In this document: piece after piece, positions 1 to 7,660 of the stretch
Layout: each line of letters begins with the position of its first letter
Numbering within the stretch: position 1 is the first letter of the stretch
Source: Entamoeba histolytica HM-1:IMSS
Lineage: Eukaryota; Evosea; Mastigamoebida; Endamoebidae
Length of the DNA stretch: 49,118 nucleotides
Assembly: GCF_000208925.1 (NCBI RefSeq)
Contig: NW_001914974.1
Span: 1 to 49,118 of the forward strand
Direction of reading: 5' to 3'
Program-made: the position numbers and the translations under genes
Notes under the pieces: generated by a model
Databases searched by the model: none
What the model was told of the DNA's origin: nothing
The model's input: only the letters and a program-made list of their open reading frames with translations

Positions 1-460
1 TAACACTCTCTACCTCAATATAAATCTTTTTAATTCCACAGTGTATTGGAAGATAATATGACAAAACCATTCCACTATAAACACAATGAAATCCTTGTAA
101 AATCCCTTTCATAACTGTTTTGTAGTTCTTTGAACAATAAAAGTATGGGTCTAATGGTTTAATCTTAATTTCTTTAACTTCTTTTAATTCTGAAAAGACA
201 AGAGACCCTCCTTCTATTGCATCAAATCCTTCACATTCTATCTGAACCGTATCATCTGTAGACACTCCTCCTACAACTCCAATGAAATGTTTCTGTGAAA
301 TTGTTTTTAATAAACAGTAATATTGTTTCTTTCTTTCCTTACAAAGATTTTCATATTCTTGATAAAGAGTTTTAGGTAATTTGATTATATCATTATAAAT
401 CGTTTTATCTTCATTATTATCACATGAAATAATAACAGTATTAACGTGGTCTGTTTGCAT
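1..460 (-). CDS. Ufd1-like protein, N-terminal part (partial)
   Basis: An open frame of 153 codons runs from the ATG at 460 to the window edge without a stop, so the 3' part is missing. The translated pattern resembles the Ufd1 double-psi beta-barrel fold: an LPxxLYxEY start, a segment ending in GVVGGVSTDDTVQIECEG, a GGSLVFSELKEVKEIKIKPLDP stretch broken here into GGSLVFSELKEV and IKPLDP, then a KTVMKGILQGFHCVYSGMVL stretch. This matches the order seen in Ufd1 (GVLEF, wMm..L, v.LQP..pdF, LE..LR.F.cLt.Gd). Ufd1 is a Cdc48/p97 adaptor that recognises ubiquitinated substrates. A GAACT element sits 24 nt upstream. The next gene, on the same strand, is a UBX protein, also a p97 cofactor class. The assignment rests on pattern similarity, so another protein with this fold is possible. 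Confidence 0.55.
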   Translation of the reverse strand, partial: MQTDHVNTVIISCDNNEDKTIYNDIIKLPKTLYQEYENLCKERKKQYYCLLKTISQKHFIGVVGGVSTDDTVQIECEGFDAIEGGSLVFSELKEVKEIKIKPLDPYFYCSKNYKTVMKGILQGFHCVYSGMVLSYYLPIHCGIKKIYIEVESV

Positions 461-484
461 AATAACACAATTAACTACTTTTTA

Positions 485-489
485 AGTTC
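485..489 (-). promoter_or_regulatory. GAAC core-promoter element of the Ufd1-like gene
   Basis: GAACT followed by TAAAA on the minus strand, 24 nt before the ATG at 460. Position and sequence fit the Entamoeba GAAC element. Confidence 0.5.
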
Positions 490-715
490 TTTTTATCACC
501 AGAAAAGAACCACCATAATAAATAAAATGAATTCTAATTATCATGATCTACTTGTTAGAGTAAACCCTTAAATAATTGTTAGACTATTATTTTTAAGGTT
601 TAATAATAAAGACATTAATATGAATGTAAATATTATATAAAAGTAATTTAAAAATTTAACTTATTAATAAGAAACAAATAACTTATTAAAAAAAAAGACA
701 ATGAAATAAATAAAT

Positions 716-1234
716 TCAATGGTTAGTTTCATTTATAGTGTTATAATATAATTGTAATACTTCTTCTTTAATAAAAGGAGATTGGATTTTATCTTTAGTA
801 AGAAAAACAATACAAAGAACACCAGATGGAACTAATTTAGATTTGTATAAAGGTGTATCATCATTAATAACCCAATTATTTTTACCAAATGGTTTTCTTA
901 AAACAAATGGTATATCAATACACATTTCCATTATAAAATTATATAAATCTTCTGTAGTTTGATTGGGTTTAAAATTTCTAATTAATTCAGTTCCATCAGG
1001 TAATTTAAATTTAATCATTGTTTTTGGTAATGCAATTAATTTTTGTAATCGTTCTTCTTCAGTTATTTCATCTCTAAATTTAAATTCTTTTGGTTTTGGT
1101 TTGATTAATTGGAGAGCTTCTTCTTTAGTTAATTCATAAAAATCATCAGATTCAATTAATGAAGTTTTATATCCAACAAATCGTTTAATTTTAAGGTCAA
1201 CCTCCACAATATTAAATGACAACTTGAAATTCAT
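716..1234 (-). CDS. UBX-domain protein (putative Cdc48/p97 cofactor)
   Basis: 172 residues from an ATG at 1234. Residues about 65-150 read as a UBX domain: a beta strand MIKFKLPDGTELIRNF, then TTEDLYNFIME, then IPFVLRKPFG, then DTPLYKSKLVPSGVLCIVFL. This is the ubiquitin-like fold used by UBX proteins to dock on the p97/Cdc48 N domain. The 65 residues before it are charged and contain no recognisable UBA or SEP domain, so it is a minimal member, closest in layout to ASPL/TUG-type C-terminal UBX modules. It lies between the Ufd1-like gene and the PTEN gene, all on the minus strand but with separate intergenic gaps (72 bp to PTEN). No intron is needed. Confidence 0.75.
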   Translation of the reverse strand: MNFKLSFNIVEVDLKIKRFVGYKTSLIESDDFYELTKEEALQLIKPKPKEFKFRDEITEEERLQKLIALPKTMIKFKLPDGTELIRNFKPNQTTEDLYNFIMEMCIDIPFVLRKPFGKNNWVINDDTPLYKSKLVPSGVLCIVFLTKDKIQSPFIKEEVLQLYYNTINETNH

Positions 1235-1305
1235 AAAAGAATGAATTAATGAGATATGAAGTTTTTAAGTAGAAAAAAAGAATGAAATAAAATAAATAAA
1301 CACAA

Positions 1306-2508
1306 TTATAAAAATGTCATATCCAATGATGGTGGAACTGGATATGATGGTACTGGTGATGTTATTAATTGTGGTGTTGTTTGTTTATTTATAGAAGCTC
1401 TTGTTACAATAGAGTCAATATTATGAAGTACATCAAGTGAATGAATAATTTTATCATGTAATAATTCATTTTCTTTATTATTTTCAATATTTTCAGTTTG
1501 AATAATAATTTTATAATTGTCAGGTAATTTAAATGAATTTTTATTTTTTCCTTCAGTAGCGTCTTGCATTTGTTTTAAACTATACTCATATTTTACATTA
1601 TTTTCCCAAAAGAATGTATTAATCATTAATCTTCCAATAATATTAATCTTTCCTTTTGACATAAAACAAACCATAATAATAATATCTCCTGACATATAAT
1701 TCTTAGGAAAAATTGTTGTATATTTTCCATCTATTTCATTTAACTTTTGTTGTATATATAACATCGATGGATGTTCATTATGATGACTTAATGGATTAAA
1801 ATAAAATATTGGAGCTGCATCTTCATATCCAGAAACTCCTATTTGAAATCCAAATGTTTGTATTGAAACAATTCTCATCATATATTGTGGAATAGGTATA
1901 TATTCACTAAATGTACGATGATAACAATCAAAATAATATACATACCTTACTTGACAAGGGGCTGTTACTCCTCTTTTCTTTTTTGACCTTCTTTCTCCAA
2001 AAAGATATAATGATTCTTCTGTATTTTTTGCTTTTCCTAATGCCAATAAAACTGAACATACTACAATTCCTGTTCTTCCTCTTCCAGCACGACAATGGAT
2101 AACTGCAGTATTCATTTGATCTTCATTTAAATAATTAACAATTTCATTAACTATCTACGGTAATAAGTTATTGTCTTCTTTATTATATAAAGAATAAAGA
2201 AAATAACAAACTTGAAGTAAGAAATTAAATTTTGGTGGATGATGATCAAGAAATCCACAATGTACTACGTTGTTATCAAATGGTGTTGCATCATATTGTT
2301 CTTCTGTTAAATTCCAAATTTTATAGTGATTTGGATGGTTTTTCTTTAAAAATTCTGCAACATCATTTCGAGAATTTCTCCATTGTTGGGAAAATCCAGT
2401 AGCAGGAAATGCCATAGCAATAAGGTTTGGTAAAACATATGATAAGTCAAATAATTTTCCAGCATAAGATAAACATGTTTTGTCTTGTGCTGCAATACTT
2501 CTCAACAT
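1306..2508 (-). CDS. PTEN: PTEN-type phosphoinositide 3-phosphatase
   Basis: Two exons, 2212-2508 and 1306-2154, joined across a 57-nt intron (2155-2211; donor GTTTGT, acceptor TAG). The product is 381 residues, close to the 403 of human PTEN. The N-terminal half matches PTEN closely: YVLPNLIAMAFPA, NHYKIWNL, the WPD-loop equivalent DHHPP (Asp88) and the P-loop HCRAGRGRTG (Cys120, Arg126). The P-loop Lys residues of animal PTEN are Arg here. A C2-like half follows (VRYVYYFDCYHRTF onward). The N-terminus (AAQDKTCLSY) lacks the basic PIP2-binding cluster of animal PTEN. The C-tail is about 70 residues, ends in Pro-rich sequence and has no PDZ ligand. Family role: removes the 3-phosphate of PI(3,4,5)P3 at the plasma membrane. 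Confidence 0.93.
2155..2211 (-). other. Intron of the PTEN gene
   Basis: 57 nt, donor GTTTGT at 2211-2206, acceptor TAG at 2157-2155. It falls between a Gln codon and an Ile codon (phase 0). Removing it joins FNFLLQ to IVNEIVNYL just ahead of the P-loop. Confidence 0.9.
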
Positions 2509-2533
2509 TTTCTTTAATAATTTTCTGTTTTTG

Positions 2534-2538
2534 AGTTC
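2534..2538 (-). promoter_or_regulatory. GAAC element of the PTEN gene
   Basis: GAACT on the minus strand, 25 nt upstream of the PTEN ATG at 2508. Confidence 0.45.
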
Positions 2539-2772
2539 TTCATGACATAAATCTTTAATTTTGTTGAAGGGTGTTTATTGTAGCTCTTTATATTATACTT
2601 CCACTTCTTTCTCTTTTTTAAAATCCCGAATTTTCTTTCTTATTGAACTTTTCTGATAACAAAATTCATTTAATTTTCGTTTTTTTAAACCCTATTTTTT
2701 CTTCTTTTTTTTTTCATTAACTCTTTTTTCGGGTGATTTGTTTTGTTGATTGATCAAATTATTTTTCAGTTA

Positions 2773-3183
2773 ATGGAGGAAGAAGTGAGAGGATATGAAA
2801 AATGGTTAAAGGATTATCGAGAAGAAAGACATTGTAATGAATGGTCATTACAACAAGAAGCTGATGAATATGTTAGAAATTTCTTACTTTCAAAAAAAGA
2901 AATTAAAAAAGATATTGATGACTTCCAAGAAGTTGGAGAAGATGGATTTGTAGTTATACCAGAACAATATCGTAGAAATGAATTTACATATTCACAACTT
3001 GATCCTGAGATTGCAGAAATTATTGCATCAAAGCGTAAACACAAAAAGAATGAAGGTATGACTTTTGAATACCAACCAATAAAAAGAGTTGAAAATACAA
3101 AGAAAGCAAAGAAATTAAGATACAACATTAAAAAGAACAAAATAGAAAAAGTTAAAAAAAGTAGTAAACAAGATGAAGAATAA
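2773..3183 (+). CDS. RRP7-like rRNA-processing protein, short form
   Basis: 136 residues from the first ATG (2773). The frame is open upstream to about 2743, but only with a TTG. The sequence aligns by eye with the C-terminal half of RRP7A: GYEKWLKDYREE (compare GMKKWISDYADS), an acidic EADEYVRNFLL helix, the EVGEDGFVVI patch (RRP7 has DEEGWVKV), and a basic tail where RRP7 has FYxxQxRExK...LRxKFEEDK. RRP7 acts in the small-subunit processome in the nucleolus. The N-terminal RRM of RRP7A is absent, and the 264 bp between here and the divergent PTEN gene is T-rich promoter DNA with no room for it. The highly basic C-terminus fits an RNA-binding nucleolar role. Confidence 0.6.
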   Translation: MEEEVRGYEKWLKDYREERHCNEWSLQQEADEYVRNFLLSKKEIKKDIDDFQEVGEDGFVVIPEQYRRNEFTYSQLDPEIAEIIASKRKHKKNEGMTFEYQPIKRVENTKKAKKLRYNIKKNKIEKVKKSSKQDEE

Positions 3184-3248
3184 TTATTTGATTGGATATT
3201 AAACAAAAATTAATACTTTATTTTTTGAATTATATTGAAGTAATACAA

Positions 3249-5018
3249 TTAGTCAGTTGCTGAATACCAATTAACAGCTGAATCAATACATTTTTTCCAT
3301 TCATCATTTGTTTGTTCGTCAGGAGCAGCAAAGACATGACCATTAACGTAGAAACATAATTTTTTACCATAACGTGCTTCAGGAGCTATTTCAAAATGTC
3401 CTGGTTTAAACATAAATATTTCAATTAGTGTAGTATCATCTCTAGACTTAAATACAAAAATAAATGTATATTTAATAACTACCCAAACTAATTTCCAACT
3501 TTTCTCACTAATTCCTTTGTCTTTTCTAACATCTTTTTTCTCTTCTTTTTGACTTAAATACAATAAATTACCTTCTTTTTCTCCATTTATTTTTTGTGGT
3601 GTTAATTTACCAAATAATGAAGTTGCTAATAATTCAACTCCTGTTTTTGTTTCAATTAAGAAATTCTCTATTTTTTCTATTTCTTGTACCAATATTTTAT
3701 TTCTTTCATTAAATGATTCAATTTGTTGTTGCATTGCTTCAATACGTTTGCTTTGATTGATAATAGTTGAATCAACTTCATCGAAACTTATTTGGTTTGG
3801 TTTTAAATTTACTTCCATTTCTGATGTTTGAAGGCATTTAGTTATTTCTTCAACTAAACAAGTAAGAGTCTCTTTTTCATCATCTTCAAAATTATCACTC
3901 ATACAAATATCTTGCATGATTTTCTCTAACACAACATATGTTAATGACAAATCGCTTAATATTTCAAAATCTTCTATCTCTTGATCAGTAACAAGTTTCA
4001 TAAAAGGACATACATTAACAAATAAAGTTCCTGGTTTAAGTGAGTCAGCATTGAAATTATAATTTTCATAAGGTATATGATCTTCTAAAAATTCAGTAAA
4101 TAGAGATAATATTTCACTATGTAATTCTGTAACGTCTTCAAGCCATGGGTGATTACGTAAAGATTCAATAGATAATTTTCCACTTGGAACTTCTTCTAAA
4201 CAACACATTAAAAATACACGACATTCATATGATACATCATTTGGAAGTGTTGTTGTATCAAATATTTTTTCAGGTGTGATTGTATAGTCATCATAAATCA
4301 TTCTACCTGTTAATAACTCAATTAAAACAATTCCTAAATTCCAAACATCTTTTGTTATTGATGATAAATCTTCTAGAGAAGATTTTTGAGAAATAGAATT
4401 TGGGATTACTTGTTCTGATATAGTTGGTATTTTATGAATTGAAGGTGGAAGAAGACCAATACAATTAATTATTCCTTTTGAACTAATAAACGAATTTATG
4501 AGAGAAAGTTTATTATAAACAATGTGAGCATTTGTTAAAGCTTCGATTAATAAGATGTATTGCATTGCAATGATTTTTACAATATGCTCAGGGAAATTTA
4601 CAAACATATTTACATAATCTGAAAGTTGTCCTAATGAAAAATAATCGATAATAATAAATGTGAAACCACCTTCAACTTGAACAACATCTTTGTATTGAAT
4701 AATTTTTTTAATATCTTTATCAAATAGATACTCAACTGTTTTCTATGTTATAAATACTTAGAATATAAATGATTATATCTAATCAAATAATGATTAACAA
4801 ACCCGAATTGAATCTTCACTTGAACAATACTCAGGATTAATTACATGAATTAATGAGACTATTTCTTTTGTTGTAGTGTTAAATCCACTATACATTAATC
4901 CTAATTCTGTTTCTCCTAATAATAATCCACGTGTGTATTTTCCAATGAACGGAGGAAGCATGTCATCGAGGATTCTTCTTGAAGGTTTAGGAGCTCTCGA
5001 TAAATGAAGGGAAGTCAT
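3249..5018 (-). CDS. PH-domain pseudokinase
   Basis: Two exons: 4803-5018 (ATG at 5018; an upstream in-frame TTG is not needed) and 3249-4742, separated by a 60-nt intron. Product 569 residues. The first 275 residues follow the protein-kinase fold: a glycine-loop-like KYTRGLLLGETELGLMYSG, then a C-lobe segment DVWNLGIVLIELLTGRMIY and a NHPWLED end. Catalytic signatures are gone. There is no VAIK lysine. The HRD position reads YNK in AHIVYNKLSLINSF. The DFG position reads IGL. A coiled-coil region follows (SKRIEAMQQQIESFNERNK), then a C-terminal PH domain (about the last 110 residues, ending with a DEWKKCIDSAVNWY helix). Likely a membrane-targeted scaffold or allosteric regulator; no substrate can be inferred. 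Confidence 0.75.
4743..4802 (-). other. Intron of the pseudokinase gene
   Basis: 60 nt, donor GTTTGT (4802-4797), acceptor TAG (4745-4743), phase 0. Splicing joins SIR to KTVEYLFD and keeps the frame open into the kinase-like domain. Confidence 0.85.
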
Positions 5019-5117
5019 TTTATTCTTTTCGAGTTTACTTTTTCTAATGAAAAACAAAAAAGAAAGAAAAAGTATTGTTATTTTTAGTGATTTTAAAAAA
5101 AAAATAAAAATTTTTAG

Positions 5118-5647
5118 ATGTTATCTTTTTTAAAAAGAAAAATGTCCTATGAACGAATTATCGTTACTTCAATCTCATTATCAATTGTTGTTATCTTAAC
5201 AATTTTTATGTATTCAATTGGACATCATGAGATATTTGGAATGGTTGTCGTTGGAATGTTATGGGGATGTACAAATGTCTTTATGAAACAAGGAATTCAT
5301 TTTCATCATAACGAAAATGACACATTCTTTCAAAATATAATAACTGATATTAAAACTTTAGTTACAAGCTATTCATTTGTTGTTCCATTCTTAATAAATC
5401 AAACAGGGTCTATTTTATTTACAATATTACTTGGTAATAATGATTTTTCATTAGTTGTTCCTATTTCAAATGCATTAACATTTATATTTACTTTTATTAC
5501 AGCGTACCTTTTAGGAGAAAATCAATTATCATTAAGTTTGTTTCTTAAAAAAATTAACAACACAATTTTATTATTAACAAAATAGAATGTATTACAGGTG
5601 TATTATTAGTGTTATTAGGGGTGACTATTTGTCAAACAGCGAAATAA
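5118..5647 (+). CDS. TMEM234-like small multi-pass membrane protein
   Basis: Two exons, 5118-5535 and 5586-5647, across a 50-nt intron; 159 residues. Without splicing the frame ends in a short unrelated tail. With splicing it ends in KCITGVLLVLLGVTICQTAK, as expected for the family. Matches to human TMEM234: GMLWGCTNVFMKQG (GALWGGTQPLLKR-like), SFVVPFLINQTGSILF (YLMPFLLNQCGSLLY), LVVPISNALTFIFTF (LAVPICNSLAIIFTL), GENQLS (GEDIGG). An extra hydrophobic segment sits at the N-terminus (about residues 14-32), so about five membrane spans are likely. TMEM234 belongs to the EamA/drug-metabolite-transporter-like superfamily; the substrate is unknown. The ATG directly follows an AAAAATTTTTAG sequence and the gene is divergent from the pseudokinase (99 bp between starts). 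Confidence 0.85.
5536..5585 (+). other. Intron of the TMEM234-like gene
   Basis: 50 nt, GTTTGT to TAG, phase 1. It creates an AAA Lys codon across the junction. Confidence 0.88.
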
Positions 5648-5697
5648 TATCATTACAAATTTTTTTCTTATATTTTTTTTTTATTTTTTTTATATTA

Positions 5698-6545
5698 AAC
5701 AAGTGGATATTTTAGAAGATGGTTTGATTCAAAAGGAGTAGATAAAACTACTACAATGAAAGCATGGAAATCCATCAATATTAAAAAGAATGCATTTCTC
5801 AAATTAACTAAAATGCAAGATGGAGCAATATTTTGTGGGTATAGAAAATCAAAAATAATGAAAAATGAATGAATAAAATACTAAACACTTTGTAAAGACA
5901 AGATAGCTACAGTAGAACACATTCTACTATCTTGTATTTATCATAAAAAATCACAAATGGAAAAACATGACAATATTGGCATTATAATATTGATTAATAA
6001 GAAAATATACAGGAAATAATCAATATAAAAACCCCCATATGAAACAATGTTCAAATATAAAGACATCACAAGATATTGAACAAACAAATAATGCATAAAA
6101 GTGAATGACAATATCACAAAATACCAGATATATATGTATTAGATAAAAAAGAACAAAACTTGTCTATTATTTGATATGACTAATATTGTGGCTGATCACA
6201 ATATTAATTGAGCGTATTGGAAGAAAAGAAATAAGTATAAAGAATTAAAGAATAGGCTAATGAAAATAGAGAAAATAAAAGATGTCAAAATAATTCCAGT
6301 AATAATTTCAATAAATGGATTAGTGAATAAAGAAAGTATTAAATTAATTAAAGAATTAAAAATTGACATTGACATCGAGAAAGAAGTAAAAAACCATTGT
6401 AATAAAAAACATGATGGATGTCATGGAATACTACTTCTATCACAACCAAACATACTCCGTAGAGCTACAAGAAGAAGACGAAGGGACGGGATTAGTCTCC
6501 CCTGAGTCAGGAAGAATAGAAGTATTTCTATTAATACTTAATTAA
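5698..6545 (+). mobile_element. Decayed 3' end of an R4-type LINE (EhLINE-like)
   Basis: Conceptual reading in shifting frames recovers the C-terminus of a LINE ORF2 polyprotein. About 5700-5870 encodes YFRRWFDSKGVDKTTTMKAW and following, with two in-frame stops after it. About 5890-6010 gives a zinc-finger-like CKDKIATVEHILLSC. About 6125-6190 gives PDIYVLDKKEQ continuing, after a frameshift, into CLLFDMT. That is PD, 14 residues, D, the restriction-enzyme-like endonuclease signature of EhLINEs. About 6215-6420 gives YWKKRNKYKELKNRL and IIPVIISINGLVNKES. A last frameshift leads to HNQTYSVELQEEDEGTG and a stop at 6543-6545. At least two frameshifts and several TGA/TAA stops (many explicable as C-to-T changes) show it is dead. 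No clear target duplication is visible. Confidence 0.85.
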
Positions 6546-6616
6546 TTGATTTTTATTTAGTATAAATTATTTTTTCATATAAAAAAACCTAAACTAAACT
6601 AATAATTATTAGTGAT

Positions 6617-7528
6617 ATGAGTAGCATTGATATATTTACTTATGTCAATCAATTATTAACTTCTGTTGTATTTTCTATAGACAATAAAATTGGAGCGACT
6701 GTATTTACTGCTTTACATTCATCTAGTAATAACCCATCAATCAAAATGTATTTACAATATTTAGAAGAGTATTATGGAATAAATGAAGATGAAATTAAAT
6801 TAATTAATGAATGTCTTGAAAGAAATGATTATAAACAATTAAATAGTTTAAATCCATTATTATTTCATGAAGTTATAAAACAATCATCATCTGAAACAAA
6901 AGAAGAAATTCTTTTAAATAGTCAACAATTTAAAAAAGAAGATATAAGTTGTATTCAAGCGATTTGCCAAAATGAAGTATTAAATAAAAAAGTCATTGAA
7001 CAACAAAAGAAAGTTAATAATATTCAACAGGCTTTAATGATTCTAAAAGATGAAGTTGTAAAAACACAACTTAAAATTAGTTATAATCCTAATGAACAAA
7101 TTCAAACACAAACATTACCTGAACCTAATATTCCTGAAAGTCGTAATATCTTTATATTTCAAATTTTTAATTCAGGTTATGATCAAAAAAGGATTGAAGA
7201 ATTAAAGAATCAAAGAATTCAACAATTAAAAAATTCATTAAAAGATTTAAATGTTGTTGACTTTTGGGAAGGATACGGCTCTGGACTACTTCCTAAAATA
7301 ATATTAGTGGTCATCGAAGAATTAACGACTGAAACAAAAAAAGATATCGAATCAGTTCATTCTCTTTATCCTTCATCAAAAATTTATCTTATATATCTGT
7401 ATAAAAAAATTAAAATACAACACATTGAATCTAATGAAATTTCATTACACTTTGACATCCAAAAGAAAGAAGGGTTATTTGAGCTTGATAATTCTTTTCT
7501 TCAAATGGCTATTCACTGTTTTAATTAA
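6617..7528 (+). CDS. Unknown protein with central coiled coil
   Basis: 303 residues from an ATG at 6617; not recognised. The N-terminal 115 residues look all-helical (an FTYVNQLL start, then an MYLQYLEEYYG and INECLERNDYKQL region). A coiled coil spans about 117-155 (VLNKKVIEQQKKVNNIQQAL). A Gln/Pro-rich linker follows (about 156-175). The C-terminal 130 residues alternate strands and helices (NIFIFQIFNSG, PKIILVVIEEL, SKIYLIYLYKKI), suggesting an alpha/beta domain. No signal peptide or membrane segment. It starts 71 bp after the LINE relic ends and is on the same strand as Vps35, with 132 bp between them. Confidence 0.7.
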   Translation: MSSIDIFTYVNQLLTSVVFSIDNKIGATVFTALHSSSNNPSIKMYLQYLEEYYGINEDEIKLINECLERNDYKQLNSLNPLLFHEVIKQSSSETKEEILLNSQQFKKEDISCIQAICQNEVLNKKVIEQQKKVNNIQQALMILKDEVVKTQLKISYNPNEQIQTQTLPEPNIPESRNIFIFQIFNSGYDQKRIEELKNQRIQQLKNSLKDLNVVDFWEGYGSGLLPKIILVVIEELTTETKKDIESVHSLYPSSKIYLIYLYKKIKIQHIESNEISLHFDIQKKEGLFELDNSFLQMAIHCFN

Positions 7529-7629
7529 TTTCTCTTAAATATAATATTTTTTCCTTTTTTTTTTTTAAGATTGCAATCTAAAAACTTAATGAAAACTTAA
7601 AAAGAATCGTATAAAAAATGAAAAGAAAA

Positions 7630-7640
7630 GAACTAGAACT
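7630..7640 (+). promoter_or_regulatory. Doubled GAAC element of VPS35
   Basis: GAACT occurs twice in a row (7630-7634 and 7636-7640), the second ending 20 nt before the ATG at 7661. Confidence 0.5.
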
Positions 7641-7660
7641 TAAAAAGAAAGAAAAATATA

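Noticed and set aside
6260..6505. 81-codon open frame with an Arg-rich end
   Set aside because: It is one frame of the decayed LINE. The first part is the conserved IIPVIISINGLV tail and the Arg-rich end is out-of-frame LINE sequence after an indel.
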